From the NCBI GenBank assembly GCA_002839645.1, contig PGYL01000023.1, positions 1 to 61,725 of the forward strand: 61,725 nt of DNA, written 5' to 3'. Source of the stretch: Methanomicrobiales archaeon HGW-Methanomicrobiales-2. GTDB lineage: Archaea; Halobacteriota; Methanomicrobia; Methanomicrobiales; Methanoculleaceae. The stretch's first letter is position 1. Each line of letters starts with the position of its first letter. The translations under genes were made by a program, and so were the position numbers. Positions 1-9,125 of the stretch are shown here, piece after piece. The notes under the pieces are model-generated. The model saw only the letters and a program-made list of their open reading frames with translations. It was not told the origin of the DNA and ran no database searches.

Positions 1-53
1 AGGTAGTTCTGAACAATCTCCCAGAGATCATCGTCGATTTCCCGGAATACCAT
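1..53 (-). CDS. Probable transposase N-terminus, cut by the window edge
   Basis: On the minus strand an ATG at 53 opens a frame reading MVFREIDDDLWEIVQNYL that runs off the window. This resembles the N-terminus of IS5/IS4-type transposases (the D-D-L-W-E-I motif), so it is probably the start of an insertion sequence lying mostly outside the window. Only about 17 codons are visible, so the family is an inference. Its start sits only about 50 nt from the divergent hicA gene, so one end of the element should lie between them. Confidence 0.45.
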   Translation of the reverse strand, partial: MVFREIDDDLWEIVQNY

Positions 54-78
54 GATTCCCGGTTTTATCTGGGGGGAC

Positions 79-90
79 TTATAATTATAG
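79..90 (+). promoter_or_regulatory. TATA box for hicA
   Basis: An AT-rich TTATAATTATAG stretch in otherwise GC-rich DNA starts 25 nt before the hicA ATG. This spacing would give a leaderless or near-leaderless transcript. Confidence 0.4.
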
Positions 91-103
91 GATCACCTCA
101 TTC

Positions 104-325
104 ATGGGAAAATTACCGGTTATATCAGGAAAAGAAGCTGTTAAGGCCTTCTCAAAGATGGGCTGGACGGTTGCCCGCCAGACCGGCAGCCATGTTATTA
201 TGGTCAACCACGCATCTCCGGCCCTCCTCTCTGTCCCGGCTCATACCGAACTCAAGCGGGGAACGCTGAGAAACCTGATCGCCGATGCGGGCATGACTGT
301 CGAGGACTTTTTTTCGCTCCTGTGA
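104..325 (+). CDS. hicA: HicA-type mRNA interferase toxin
   Basis: The 73-residue protein has the HicA pattern: an early SGKEAVKAF helix, then GWTVARQTGSHVIM, in which the G-S-H carries the family's catalytic histidine, and a terminal L-R-N-L-I helix. HicA toxins cleave mRNA and have a double-stranded-RNA-binding-like fold. The normal partner HicB would be directly adjacent, but none is seen: upstream is a probable transposase and downstream is about 230 nt without a gene, then tRNA-Gly. The gene is therefore an orphan in this window. The family call is firm from the motif; whether the toxin is active is unknown. Confidence 0.8.
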   Translation: MGKLPVISGKEAVKAFSKMGWTVARQTGSHVIMVNHASPALLSVPAHTELKRGTLRNLIADAGMTVEDFFSLL

Positions 326-557
326 CTGCTCCCCCGCTTAGGGGGGCATCCGGAGTTTTTCAACCCCGACATCGGCAATGCTGTCGGTGGAGAAATCCAG
401 GTTCTTCTTCTCCGGCTTTCACCCATCCGAAGGCTCCAACCGGCAGGAGCCCTCATTACAGCAAGAAGGAAAACGATGAGGCGGTTAACATTCCGTACCG
501 ATTACCGACGCTCCGCTCTTAAGCGAAATTCAAAGAAGAATCGAACCTGTGTTCGGA

Positions 558-629
558 TGCGCCGACCGGGACTCGAACCCGGGTTTAGGCGTTGGCAACG
601 CCTAGTGATAACCACTACACTATCGGCGC
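558..629 (-). tRNA. tRNA-Gly (anticodon GCC)
   Basis: Read on the minus strand, the 7-bp acceptor stem pairs GCGCCGA with TCGGCGC. The anticodon stem AGGCG/CGCCT encloses the loop TTGCCAA (anticodon GCC), and the T arm is CCGGG-TTCGAGT-CCCGG. The discriminator base is A and CCA is not encoded. A CTTATTAG box about 50 nt upstream on the minus strand could be its promoter. Confidence 0.95.
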
Positions 630-798
630 ACGACTGTGCTTTCGCACTGTGTGCCTTACAACGTGGGATTCTCTGGCTAATAAGCCTATCGAAGCGCGAC
701 CCGGATCGGGTGATGCCGTCGCTGCAGGATCTCGTCCCCGGGCGGATTTTCCCCGGCATGAACTCCCCCGTGACGACGATCGCGCTGCGGTCGCGCGC

Positions 799-1491
799 CT
801 ACCGTCCCCCGTGGTCGAGCGCACTCCGGATGTTCCGGTTCGCAAGTATCCAGAGCCCCGGCGTCAGGACCAGGATGAAGACGGCCATGGCGTAGGCGAC
901 GATCTCGGCGGAGAAGAGCAGGAAGTTGAAGATGCCGTGCAGTATCATACCGAGAGCAAGCCCCCGGAGGATGGTCCCCGCCCGCCGCTCGGGGGCCATG
1001 AACTTGGCCCGGCCGAGGGCATAGCCCCAGACCCCGGAAAAAAGCGCGTGCCCGGGAACGGAGAAGATCGCGCGGACGACGATCGTGCCGAGGGCAAGCG
1101 ACGGCGACGTCAGGTATGCCGTAAAGACGTAGAGGACGTTTTCGAGCGATGCAAGCCCGAGGGCTGCGGCAGCGGCGTAGACGATGCCGTCCATCGGTTC
1201 GTCGAACTCGGCGTTCCGGTAGGCGAACCGGCGCACGACCGCGAACTTGCCGTACTCCTCGACGATCGGCGCGATGACGGCGCCCATGATCAGCGGTGAT
1301 AAGATAAAGAGGCCGAAGAATCCCTCGACGAAGGCCACCGGAAACGTGACGAGGACGCCGAGGAGGAAGAGTTTCACAATCAGGGCCGCCGGCTCGGGTT
1401 CGAATTTATCCCTGCGGTAAAAATACCACGCCCAGAATATCCCCGGTGCCAGCGCCAGGGCAAGGATCACCAGCGGCTCGATCTCGACCAT
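799..1491 (-). CDS. PrsW-family intramembrane metalloprotease
   Basis: This 230-residue protein is almost entirely hydrophobic, with about seven membrane segments. It carries the PrsW/CAAX-protease-like signatures APIVEEYGKF (EE pair near residue 77), a SLENVLY segment near residue 117, and later histidines in membrane helices (GHALF, GMILHGIFNF). PrsW-type proteases cleave substrates within the membrane; the bacterial prototype acts in anti-sigma-factor degradation, but the archaeal substrate is not known. It ends about 170 nt before tRNA-Gly on the same strand. The membrane-protein gene at 1601-2548 lies directly upstream on the same strand, so they may be co-transcribed. Confidence 0.8.
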   Translation of the reverse strand: MVEIEPLVILALALAPGIFWAWYFYRRDKFEPEPAALIVKLFLLGVLVTFPVAFVEGFFGLFILSPLIMGAVIAPIVEEYGKFAVVRRFAYRNAEFDEPMDGIVYAAAAALGLASLENVLYVFTAYLTSPSLALGTIVVRAIFSVPGHALFSGVWGYALGRAKFMAPERRAGTILRGLALGMILHGIFNFLLFSAEIVAYAMAVFILVLTPGLWILANRNIRSALDHGGR

Positions 1492-1587
1492 GTTGATCGT
1501 GGTTCATGGTTGCATACCGGAAGAGCCTTTCTCTTCAACAGGCCGCTTCGCAAGATAGCCTATAACAGGATCGCAAACGCTGTCAGG

Positions 1588-1600
1588 ACCAAAAAAAGGG
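1588..1600 (-). terminator. T-rich terminator of the membrane-protein gene
   Basis: On the minus strand a run of seven Ts directly follows the TAA stop at 1601-1603. Oligo-T tracts of this kind are the usual archaeal termination signal. Confidence 0.45.
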
Positions 1601-2548
1601 TTACTCGGGGAGGAGGCGGTACTCCGGGGCGAGCCCCTCGAGCACCAGCAGCCCGTAGTACCGGAAGAACGTGACGAACGGCACCGCAATCAGGAGCGCG
1701 ACCGGGATGGCGATGATGAGGTAGGGGATGAGGAGGACCAGGAGCAACGTGTTGATCATCTCCTGGATTGCAGCGAGGAGAACGATCCCGATGAGCACGA
1801 ACGGTATCGCGATGATCAGCAGTGCAAGGATGACCAGGATCGCCTGCACGATCGCGGCAATGAGGCCCAGCACGAACCTGGTGACGATGTAGACGACGGT
1901 CTGGCCGATATTGGCCGATATCATCCCGATAAGCCGCTGCCAGCCCTCGATGACCCCGCAGTCCTCACGGATCATGATCGGGACGACGAAGTCGTTGGTC
2001 AGGAAGAAGACGATCCCGAAGAGGAGGGCTGCGACCAGGACGAACGGGATGAACACAAGGATGAGTGCAGCACCGCCGACACCCGACCCCCCGATCCCGA
2101 CGAGCATGAGGATGAACGCCATTATGGCGAGGATCAGGATCAGCGTGAGGGCTGCCTCGAAGAGGAAGAGCCGCACTCCCTTTCCGAGCCGTTCCCCAAA
2201 GAAGGGCCTGATATGGATCTCACCCGTCCGGAGCATATCGACGAAGACGAACCGCATCGCCGCGCCGACGATCCACCAGATGAGGGCGATCGCAAGCACG
2301 ACGATGATGAACGCCACAAGGAGCGGCGCGATATCGGGGAGGGACTCCGCGAAGCCGGGCGGGAGGTCGCCCTCTCCGAAGTTGTACCCGGAGGTGTTTG
2401 GGAAACTGACGCCCCCTCCCACGAAGAGCGCGATCAGGGCCAGGCGGAGCCAGATTCCCCAATTTATGGGCCAGAGCAGGCTTTTGGTGCGCTGGAAGGC
2501 GCCATCCAGCCTGTTGAATGCATACATCTCTTCAGCCATACTAGTCAT
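1601..2548 (-). CDS. Polytopic membrane protein, DUF7544-like
   Basis: The roughly 315-residue product has a short charged N-terminus (AEEMYAFNRLDGAFQRTKSLLWP), one membrane segment, a G-rich loop, then several very long hydrophobic stretches rich in Ile, Leu and Val. It resembles the archaeal DUF7544/glycerophosphodiester-phosphodiesterase membrane-domain proteins, whose function is unknown. The longer open frame starts at 2620, but a TATA-like TTTATTAAAAG at 2580-2592 (minus strand) would put transcription start after that, so the ATG at 2548 or the one at 2539 is more likely. It is divergent from the tetrapyrrole operon. Confidence 0.65.
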   Translation of the reverse strand: MTSMAEEMYAFNRLDGAFQRTKSLLWPINWGIWLRLALIALFVGGGVSFPNTSGYNFGEGDLPPGFAESLPDIAPLLVAFIIVVLAIALIWWIVGAAMRFVFVDMLRTGEIHIRPFFGERLGKGVRLFLFEAALTLILILAIMAFILMLVGIGGSGVGGAALILVFIPFVLVAALLFGIVFFLTNDFVVPIMIREDCGVIEGWQRLIGMISANIGQTVVYIVTRFVLGLIAAIVQAILVILALLIIAIPFVLIGIVLLAAIQEMINTLLLVLLIPYLIIAIPVALLIAVPFVTFFRYYGLLVLEGLAPEYRLLPE

Positions 2549-2692
2549 GGAGAAAAGGGCGTTTTTGCCATTAAAACCTTCTTTTAATAAACCGGACCCA
2601 ACATCCCGGCTCCCGGGCATATGCCCGCGGGTTTTCGGGGCATCACGTTTTTCAACACCTTAATCTAGTCCGTTCACCACACTATAGAACGA

Positions 2693-3319
2693 ATGATCCC
2701 TCTCATGCTTGACCTGACGGGCAGGAGGGTGCTCATCTTCGGCGGAGGCGATGTCGGTGCCCGGAAGGCTGCGTACTTTGTGCATGAGGCGGAGGTGACG
2801 GTGATCAGCCGTTCTTTCTCGCCGGATCTTGAGGGCCTCGCGATCCACCGGCAGGAAGCCGACCTCTCGGCCCTCCCGGACGAGGCGCTCGGAGACCTCC
2901 TCGAGGGTGCGTTCCTCGCGGTAGCCGCGACACCGGACCCGGAACTCAACGACCGTATCGGGAGAGTCTGCGCCAGAACCGGCGTCCTCTTCAACAACGC
3001 CGCAGGCGTTCTCGGGGATGTCATCGTCCCTTCGGTCGTCCGGGGCAGCCGCTACCTGGTCGCGATCAGCACCCACGGGAAGAGCCCCGCCGTTTCGCGG
3101 TATCTCCGCATGCGGCTGGAGGCGGATTACGCGGACCTCGACCGGATGATCGACCTGCAGGAGGAGATGCGCTCGATGCTCCAGGAGTCCGAGCCGGTGC
3201 AGGCAGAGCGGTCCCGGATCCTCTGGAGCATCCTTGCGGACGAAGAGATCCGGGCAGCGCTTGCCTCCGACTACGGCCGGGCACGCGGACTGGCGATCGC
3301 GAGGTACCTGCATGCCTGA
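2693..3319 (+). CDS. Precorrin-2 dehydrogenase / sirohydrochlorin-type protein
   Basis: The 208-residue protein begins with the Met8p/CysG-N Rossmann pattern: LTGRRVLIFGGGDVGARKA, the GxGxxG NAD-binding loop, followed by EVTVISRSFSP. A GSRYLVAISTHGKSPAVSRY segment matches the family's central domain. It oxidises precorrin-2 to sirohydrochlorin with NAD, the precursor for siroheme-derived heme and for coenzyme F430. It opens the tetrapyrrole operon and overlaps hemA by 8 nt. No separate ferrochelatase domain is obvious, and the length matches the stand-alone dehydrogenase. The ATG at 2693 follows a weak TTAATCT box by about 30 nt. Confidence 0.88.
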   Translation: MIPLMLDLTGRRVLIFGGGDVGARKAAYFVHEAEVTVISRSFSPDLEGLAIHRQEADLSALPDEALGDLLEGAFLAVAATPDPELNDRIGRVCARTGVLFNNAAGVLGDVIVPSVVRGSRYLVAISTHGKSPAVSRYLRMRLEADYADLDRMIDLQEEMRSMLQESEPVQAERSRILWSILADEEIRAALASDYGRARGLAIARYLHA

Positions 3320-4583
3320 GTTCGTCACGACACCGCTCGCGCTCGCGGGCATGAACCACCACACCGCAGACATCGCCACGCTCGAGGCGTTCCGGTTCCC
3401 TGACGAGGCAGCGTTCCTCTGCGAGGCACGGGAGCGATTCAGGGGCGCCCTCCTGCTGCAGACCTGCAACCGCGTCGAGGTCCTGGTGCAGGGCGACGCA
3501 CGGAGCCTTGAAGGGTTCCTGCAGGAGCAGGGCCGACACGATTTCATGGTCATCGAAGGCGAGGCCGTGCCCCGCCACCTCCTGGAACTGGCCGCAGGCA
3601 TCGACTCCCTGGTCGTCGGCGAGGACCAGATCCTCGGGCAACTCAAACGAGCCCTCGCGACCGCGGAGGAGGCGGGGACCGCGAACAGCGTCATCGGGCT
3701 CTGCATCAACAAGGCGGTGCACGTGGGGGTCAGGATCCGGCGCCAGACGCAGATCAACCGGGGTGCGGTCTCCGTCGGTTCTGCGGCCGTGACGCTTGCG
3801 GAGAATCTTCTCGGCACCCTCCGCGACCGGCACATCCTGGTCGTCGGGAGCGGGGAAATGGGGCTGCTTGTCGCACAGGCGCTCTGTGCGAAGGGTCTCA
3901 CGGCCATCTACGTCGCCAACAGGACCTATGAGCACGCGGTGATGCTTGCGGATAAGATCGGAGGGCGGGCGGTCAACTTCAAGGACCTCTACCGCTACCT
4001 CGCGCTCTCCGACGTCGTCATCTCCTGCACCGCTGCGCCGCACCCGGTCATCCGCACGGAGGAGATCCTGGGGGTGATGGGGGAGCGCCTCTGGCCGCTC
4101 GACCAGCACCCCCGGCACCTGGTCCTCATCGACATCGCCCAGCCCCGCGACGTCGAGGAGGGGGTGCGGTCCATCGAAGGCGTACACCTCTTCACCATCG
4201 ACGACCTCAAAAACGTCAACGACGCTGCTATGGACTCCCGGAGGAGCGAGGCGGATCGGGCACGGGAGATCATCGACGAGGAACTCGACCACTTCATCCG
4301 GCTCCTCCGGCGGACGGCGGCCGACGAGACGCTCGCCCTCCTCTACACCTGGGCGGAGTCGATCCGGACGCGTGAACGCGACCGGGCACTCGCCCGTCTG
4401 GGTGGGGAGGACGGCCGCACGGCCGAGGTCGTCGACGACCTGACGCGGGCGCTCACCAAAAAGCTCCTCTCCGACGTGACGACAGCCATACGCGCGAGCG
4501 CGGAGTGCGGCGATATAGCAACAGCAGAGGCCCTGATGAGGGCGATTACCCGGGGAGAACCATGTTTCCAGAACGACGAATGA
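3312..4583 (+). CDS. hemA: Glutamyl-tRNA reductase
   Basis: The 423-residue enzyme reduces glutamyl-tRNA(Glu) to glutamate-1-semialdehyde with NADPH, the first committed step of C5 tetrapyrrole synthesis. The catalytic cysteine lies in LLLQTCNRVEV (Cys52). The glutamyl-tRNA contact segment DSLVVGEDQILGQLK follows, then a Rossmann loop ILVVGSGEMG, and a C-terminal helical dimerisation domain. The open frame extends upstream, but the ATG at 3312 gives the family-typical MPEFVTTPLALAGMNHHTA start and overlaps the preceding stop by 8 nt. It overlaps hemB by 22 nt. Confidence 0.96.
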   Translation: MPEFVTTPLALAGMNHHTADIATLEAFRFPDEAAFLCEARERFRGALLLQTCNRVEVLVQGDARSLEGFLQEQGRHDFMVIEGEAVPRHLLELAAGIDSLVVGEDQILGQLKRALATAEEAGTANSVIGLCINKAVHVGVRIRRQTQINRGAVSVGSAAVTLAENLLGTLRDRHILVVGSGEMGLLVAQALCAKGLTAIYVANRTYEHAVMLADKIGGRAVNFKDLYRYLALSDVVISCTAAPHPVIRTEEILGVMGERLWPLDQHPRHLVLIDIAQPRDVEEGVRSIEGVHLFTIDDLKNVNDAAMDSRRSEADRAREIIDEELDHFIRLLRRTAADETLALLYTWAESIRTRERDRALARLGGEDGRTAEVVDDLTRALTKKLLSDVTTAIRASAECGDIATAEALMRAITRGEPCFQNDE

Positions 4584-5545
4584 GACGGATACGGCGGCGG
4601 ATCATCCAGCCGCTCCTCCGCGAAACAGAACTCAGAAAGACCGACCTGATAGCGCCGGTCTTCCTGGACGAATCGATCAGCACACCGTTACCCATCGCCT
4701 CGATGCCCGGGCAGTTCCGCCACCCGGTGGACGGCGTCGCCGACTACTGCGAGCGCCTCGGAAACGCCGGTATCCGTGCGGTCCTCCTCTTTGGGGTTCC
4801 GGGCACAAAAGACAGCGAGGCGACCGAAGCCTACGCGGCTGGCGGTGTCATCCAGCGGGCCGTCCGAAAGATCAAGGAGCGGCTGCCGCAGATGGCGGTC
4901 ATGACCGACGTCTGCGCCTGCGAGTACACCGACCACGGCCACTGCGGCATTGTTGGAGAAACGGCCGACGGCCCCGACCTCCTCAATGATCCGTCGCTTG
5001 CACTGATGGCGCAGATAGCCGTCTCCCACGCAGAGAGCGGTGCCGACATCGTCGCGCCGTCGTGCATGCTCGACGGGATGGTGCAGGCGATCCGGCAGGC
5101 ACTCGACGCCGCCGGCTACCAGGACGTCCTGATCGTCTCCTACTCCTCGAAGTTCGCGAGCGCTCTCTACGGGCCGTTCCGTGACGCTGCGGACTCGGGG
5201 TTCGCCTTCGGGGACCGGACGACCTACCAGATCAACCCGGGCAACGCGCGGGAGGCGGTGATGGAGTCGGAACTGGATGCTGCCGAAGGAGCGGATATCC
5301 TGATGGTCAAGCCGGCCGGGCTCTATCTCGACATCCTTGCATCCCTTACAGGGTTCGGCCTGCCGGTGGCCGCCTACCAGGTGAGCGGGGAGTACGCTAT
5401 GATCAAGGCGGCCGCAGAGCGCGGGTGGCTTGACGAGCGGGCTGTCGCCCTCGAGAGCCTCACCGCCATCAAGCGCGCCGGGGCCGACCTGATCATCACT
5501 TACTTTGCAGAAGACGCAGCGAGGTGGCTTGATGAAGAGCAGTGA
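4562..5545 (+). CDS. hemB: Porphobilinogen synthase (delta-aminolevulinate dehydratase)
   Basis: The 327-residue enzyme condenses two 5-aminolevulinate molecules to porphobilinogen. Schiff-base lysines are visible at Lys197 ([17 protein letters not shown]) and Lys250 ([11 protein letters not shown]). The metal site [14 protein letters not shown] has Cys118, Cys120 and Cys128, indicating the zinc-dependent type. The start at 4562 ([10 protein letters not shown]) is chosen over the longer open frame because it follows GGGGAGAACC closely and matches the family N-terminus. It overlaps both hemA and hemL, showing translational coupling within the operon. Confidence 0.96.
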   Translation: MFPERRMRRIRRRIIQPLLRETELRKTDLIAPVFLDESISTPLPIASMPGQFRHPVDGVADYCERLGNAGIRAVLLFGVPGTKDSEATEAYAAGGVIQRAVRKIKERLPQMAVMTDVCACEYTDHGHCGIVGETADGPDLLNDPSLALMAQIAVSHAESGADIVAPSCMLDGMVQAIRQALDAAGYQDVLIVSYSSKFASALYGPFRDAADSGFAFGDRTTYQINPGNAREAVMESELDAAEGADILMVKPAGLYLDILASLTGFGLPVAAYQVSGEYAMIKAAAERGWLDERAVALESLTAIKRAGADLIITYFAEDAARWLDEEQ

Positions 5546-6776
5546 CCTCTTTAGCCGCGCACAGACCCTGATGCCGGGCGGCGTCAGCAGCCCCGTCCGG
5601 GCCATCAAGCCCTACCCGTTCTACGTGGAGCGCGCTGCAGGGTCGCACCTTGCGACCGTCGACGGCACCGATCTCATCGACTGCTGCCTCGGCTACGGCC
5701 CCCTCATCCTCGGCCACGCTCACCCGGCTATCCGGGAGGCGATCGAGCGCCAGCTTGAGAAGGGGTGGCTCTACGGCACGCCGTCGCCGCTCGAGATCGA
5801 CCTTGCGGAAGTCATCACCGGCGACCACCCCGGCATCGATATGGTCCGGTTCGTCTCGTCGGGCTCTGAGGCGACGATGGCCGCGATCCGGCTCGCCCGC
5901 GGCTATACGGGGAAGCAGGACATCATCAAGGTCGAAGGAGGGTTTCACGGCGCCCATGACGCGGTTCTCGTGAAGGCCGGGTCGGGGGCGACGACCCTCG
6001 GGGTGCCCGACTCCGCGGGCGTCCTCGCGGACCTCGTGGCGCATACCCGGCAGGTCCCCTACAACGACCCCGAGGCACTGGAGACGCTTCTTGCCAACGA
6101 CGACGTTGCGGCATTCATCCTCGAACCGATCATGGGGAACATCGGCCCCGTGCTCCCCGACGACGGCTACCTCGCCGATGTCCGGGAGATCACCGCCGCC
6201 CACGACGTCCTCCTCATCCTCGACGAGGTGATCACCGGCTACCGGGTCGGGATCGGCGGCGCGGAAGTGCTCTACGGGGTCAAACCCGACCTTGCGACGT
6301 TTGGCAAGATCATCGGCGGCGGCCTCCCCATCGGCGCCTTCGGAGGACGGCGCGATATCATGGAACTGGTCGCTCCTGCGGGGCCGGTCTACCAGGCCGG
6401 CACGTTCAGCGGCAACCCGGCGAGCCTTGCGGCGGGGTCTGCGACCCTCCGCCACCTCCACGAGCACCCGGAGATCTACCGGCGGCTCGACGACGCCACG
6501 CGGGCGATCGGCGAGGTCGCCGTGGATGCAGGGAAGGGCTCGTTTGTCAGGATAGGCTCGCTCTTCAAGCACTTCTTCAGGGACTCAGCCCCGCAGAACT
6601 ACCGGGAGGTCAAGGAGTGCGACACAGAGGCGTTCTCGCGGTTCTGGAGAGGAATGCTCGACGCCGGGGTCTTCCTTCCGCCGTCGCAGTTCGAGACGAA
6701 TTTTCTCTCGGCAGCACACACGGAATCGGATATCAGACAGATAACGGACGCATACGGATCATGTCTCTTCGCATAG
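5532..6776 (+). CDS. hemL: Glutamate-1-semialdehyde 2,1-aminomutase
   Basis: The 414-residue PLP enzyme isomerises glutamate-1-semialdehyde to 5-aminolevulinate. It shows the family N-terminus [12 protein letters not shown], the aminotransferase segment [17 protein letters not shown], the acidic PLP contact [12 protein letters not shown], and the Schiff-base lysine Lys259 in [19 protein letters not shown] at 5521-5527 is a strong ribosome binding site for the ATG at 5532, which overlaps the hemB stop. It overlaps the start of hemC by 16 nt. Confidence 0.96.
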   Translation: MKSSDLFSRAQTLMPGGVSSPVRAIKPYPFYVERAAGSHLATVDGTDLIDCCLGYGPLILGHAHPAIREAIERQLEKGWLYGTPSPLEIDLAEVITGDHPGIDMVRFVSSGSEATMAAIRLARGYTGKQDIIKVEGGFHGAHDAVLVKAGSGATTLGVPDSAGVLADLVAHTRQVPYNDPEALETLLANDDVAAFILEPIMGNIGPVLPDDGYLADVREITAAHDVLLILDEVITGYRVGIGGAEVLYGVKPDLATFGKIIGGGLPIGAFGGRRDIMELVAPAGPVYQAGTFSGNPASLAAGSATLRHLHEHPEIYRRLDDATRAIGEVAVDAGKGSFVRIGSLFKHFFRDSAPQNYREVKECDTEAFSRFWRGMLDAGVFLPPSQFETNFLSAAHTESDIRQITDAYGSCLFA

Positions 6777-7645
6777 GTACACGGGGAAGCGCTCTCGCGC
6801 TTGCGCAGACGAACAAGGTGGTCGGCATGCTCGCCGACCGGGGTATCGAGGCGGAGGTCGTCACGATCGCGACCGAGGGCGACACCGCGACGAACGTCCC
6901 GCTCCACGCCATCGGCGGGCAGGGAGTCTTCGTGCGGGCGCTCGACGATGCGATCCTCCGAGGCGAGATCGACGCCGCGGTGCACAGCATGAAGGACATC
7001 CCGGCGGCCCGGCCGGCAGGGCTCACCTGTTGCGCGGTGCTCGAGCGGGACTCTCCCGCCGACTTCCTTGCGCACGAGTGCCCCCTCGCCGCGGTGCACG
7101 TCATCGGCTCCTCAAGCACCCGGCGCCGCGCCCAGCTCCTCCGCGACGACCCATCTCTCGAAGTGAAGCAGCTCCGGGGGAACGTCGATACCCGGATACG
7201 GAAACTCCGCGAGGGGCAGTACGACGCCATCGTGCTTGCCGAGGCGGGCCTCCAGCGGCTCGGGCTCACGCTGCCGGGAGAACCCCTCCCCACGGACCGG
7301 TTCGTTCCGTCCCCGAACCAGGGCACCGTCGCGGTCGTCTGCCGCGACGAGCCGGCCGTCGCCGGCGCCTTCGCGGCGCTCGACCATGCCCCCACCCGCC
7401 TCGACGTGGAGATCGAGCGTGCCGTCATGGAGGAGGTCGGCGGCGGGTGCTTCACGCCGCAGGGGATCTACTGCCGGGATGGAGACCTGATCGCCGAGGT
7501 GCTCGCGCTTGATGGTTCCCGGTGGGAGCGGATCGAGCGGCACGTCGCGACCGTCGGCGAAGCCCGGGAGTGCGGGCGGGCGTTGCGCAGGCAGGCGGCC
7601 GACCTGATCCGGGAGGCCTATACGGCTCTCGGGGTGAAACCATGA
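6761..7645 (+). CDS. hemC: Hydroxymethylbilane synthase (porphobilinogen deaminase)
   Basis: The 294-residue enzyme polymerises four porphobilinogens to hydroxymethylbilane. It starts [16 protein letters not shown], contains the substrate-binding VHSMKDIP and [10 protein letters not shown] segments, and has the cofactor-bearing cysteine Cys230 in [11 protein letters not shown], to which the dipyrromethane is attached. The ATG at 6761 lies within the end of hemL. Its TGA overlaps the ATG of the following methyltransferase (ATGA), indicating coupling. Confidence 0.96.
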   Translation: MSLRIGTRGSALALAQTNKVVGMLADRGIEAEVVTIATEGDTATNVPLHAIGGQGVFVRALDDAILRGEIDAAVHSMKDIPAARPAGLTCCAVLERDSPADFLAHECPLAAVHVIGSSSTRRRAQLLRDDPSLEVKQLRGNVDTRIRKLREGQYDAIVLAEAGLQRLGLTLPGEPLPTDRFVPSPNQGTVAVVCRDEPAVAGAFAALDHAPTRLDVEIERAVMEEVGGGCFTPQGIYCRDGDLIAEVLALDGSRWERIERHVATVGEARECGRALRRQAADLIREAYTALGVKP

Positions 7646-8391
7646 CTGGAAAAGCGTATCTTGTGGGGTCCGGCCCGGGCGGGCTCGGCCTCCTGACGAT
7701 AAGGGCCCGCGAGGTGATCGATGGAGCGGATGTCGTCCTCTACGACCAGCTCCCGGGCGAGGAGATCCTCGCAACGCTCCCCAGGAGCGCCGAGTTGATC
7801 GACTGCGGAAAGTACGGCGGCAGCCACACTCTGGAGCAGCACGAGATCGAGGCGCTGATGGTCGAGAGGGTGAAGGCGGGCAAAGTGGTCGTGCGCCTGA
7901 AAGGGGGCGACCCCTTCCTCTTCGGCCGCGGCGGGGAGGAGATCGAGACGCTCCGGGAGCACGGCATCAGGGTCGAGGTGGTGCCGGGAGTGACGAGCGC
8001 CATTGCCGTCCCGGAGATGGTCGGCATCCCGGTCACCCACCGGAAGTACGCGTCGCAGGTGACCTTCATCACCGGCCACGAGGACCCCACAAAGCCGGAG
8101 TCCGCCCTCGACTGGGAGGTCCTCGCCCGCCTGAAAGGGACCCTCGTCATCCTGATGGGGATAAAGAACCTCCCCGCCATCGCGGCGGCGCTCGCAGAGC
8201 ACGGGAAAGATCCCTCGACCCCGGTAGCAATCATCGAGCGGGGCCTCCGACCCGACCAGCGCGTGACGGTCGGGACCCTCGCCGATATCGCCGCGAAAGC
8301 CCGTGCCGCAGGCGTCCGGCCCCCGGCGGTGATCGTCATCGGGGGCGTCGTGAACCTGTATGACGGGGTTGAGGGGCAGGCAGCCCCCTGA
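7642..8391 (+). CDS. cobA: Uroporphyrinogen-III C-methyltransferase (SUMT)
   Basis: The 249-residue protein methylates uroporphyrinogen III at C2 and C7 with S-adenosylmethionine to give precorrin-2, the branch point to cobamides, F430 and siroheme. Family motifs are AYLVGSGPGGLGLLTIRA at the N-terminus, VVRLKGGDPFLFGRGGEE, VVPGVTSAIAVPEMVGIPVTHR and LMGIKNLPAI. It has no fused HemD domain, and no hemD follows: the operon ends here against a repeat array. Start and stop are clear from the ATGA overlap with hemC. Confidence 0.95.
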   Translation: MTGKAYLVGSGPGGLGLLTIRAREVIDGADVVLYDQLPGEEILATLPRSAELIDCGKYGGSHTLEQHEIEALMVERVKAGKVVVRLKGGDPFLFGRGGEEIETLREHGIRVEVVPGVTSAIAVPEMVGIPVTHRKYASQVTFITGHEDPTKPESALDWEVLARLKGTLVILMGIKNLPAIAAALAEHGKDPSTPVAIIERGLRPDQRVTVGTLADIAAKARAAGVRPPAVIVIGGVVNLYDGVEGQAAP

Positions 8392-8420
8392 TATAGCCTC
8401 TCTCGGGTAGAGTCCTGTAG

Positions 8421-9030
8421 TGGAAGGGGGCGGTGCCCGGGCGTTGCCGATGGGAGACCGTGCCCCCGGCCACACATCATTTTTCCCAGTGTCTCCCCAT
8501 ACAGTGGACCGTGGGGATATCGCCACTGGGGGAGGAGCTGACGGGGAGGGGGTTCCCCCCTCCCCTGTCTCCATCGTGTAAAGTTCTCTCCTCGTAAGCC
8601 CCACCCCGCCCGCGCTTCGCGCTCCTCCCCCGCCCCCCTGGGCGGGGGCAGTGCGTGGCGATACCCGGGGAAAAGCCGTGCCCCGGGGGCATGCATCGTT
8701 TTTCAGTATCTCCTCATAGCGGGGGGTGTCGCTACTGGGGGGAGGCTCGCCCCTCGCCTGTCTCCATCGTGTAAAACTCTCTCCATTTGCAGCCCCCACC
8801 CCCGGGGCAGGGCAGTGCCCAGGTGTTGCCGGAGAGGAAGCCGTGTCTGGGGAGGGGAACCAGAATTACGCCTTTTCCAGTATCTTCCCATACACTGGAC
8901 CGTGGGGGTATCGCCATTGGGGGAGGCGGCTCGCGGGGAGGGGGGAGCATCCCCCCTCCCCTGTTTCCACCAATCTGGGAACTCTATAACCCCCACCCCA
9001 CCCGGCCTTCGGCCTCCTCCCCCGCCCCCA
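8421..9030 (+). repeat. Three degenerate tandem copies of a dispersed GC-rich repeat
   Basis: The 734-nt gap between cobA and ilvD is filled by about three head-to-tail units (roughly 8421-8641, 8642-8808, 8809-9030). Each unit has a GGCAGTG...CCGTG box, then CAGTATCTYCCCATACASTGGACCGTGG (two near-perfect copies, one decayed). TATCGCCATTGGGGGAGG and a GGGGAGGGGG/CCCCCTCCCC hairpin follow, ending in CCCCACCCCGCCCGG and GCCTCCTCCCCCGCCCC. TATCGCCA at 8518-8525 is mirrored by TGGCGATA at 8656-8663. Single copies of the same unit occur at 17610, 25573, 31035 and 61685. No credible coding sequence is seen: open frames across it are compositional. Confidence 0.85.
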
Positions 9031-9125
9031 TCGTGCGGGAAAAATTCCTTCCTCCCCCCTGCACCACACCCGACAGCCGGAATACTCTTTTCTCCCCATG
9101 CGTTTACTCTCATACGAGGATCATC

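Noticed and set aside
91-101. GATCACCTCA-type sequence before hicA, identical to the 3' end of archaeal 16S rRNA
   Set aside because: It matches in the sense orientation, not the complement needed for ribosome binding, and is short enough to be chance.
322-456. Possible coding remnant or frame between hicA and tRNA-Gly
   Set aside because: Frames on both strands are short and interrupted; a minus-strand tail reading KNLDFSTDSIADVG is preceded at once by a stop and has no recognised relative.
8421-9030. The tandem repeat region as a CRISPR array
   Set aside because: Units are long (about 170-220 bp), degenerate and without short unique spacers; no cas genes are present.
8787-9125. Long N-terminal extension of ilvD into the repeat array
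   Set aside because: The extra residues are Pro/Gly-rich repeat translation; ilvD family length and N-terminus begin at 9126.
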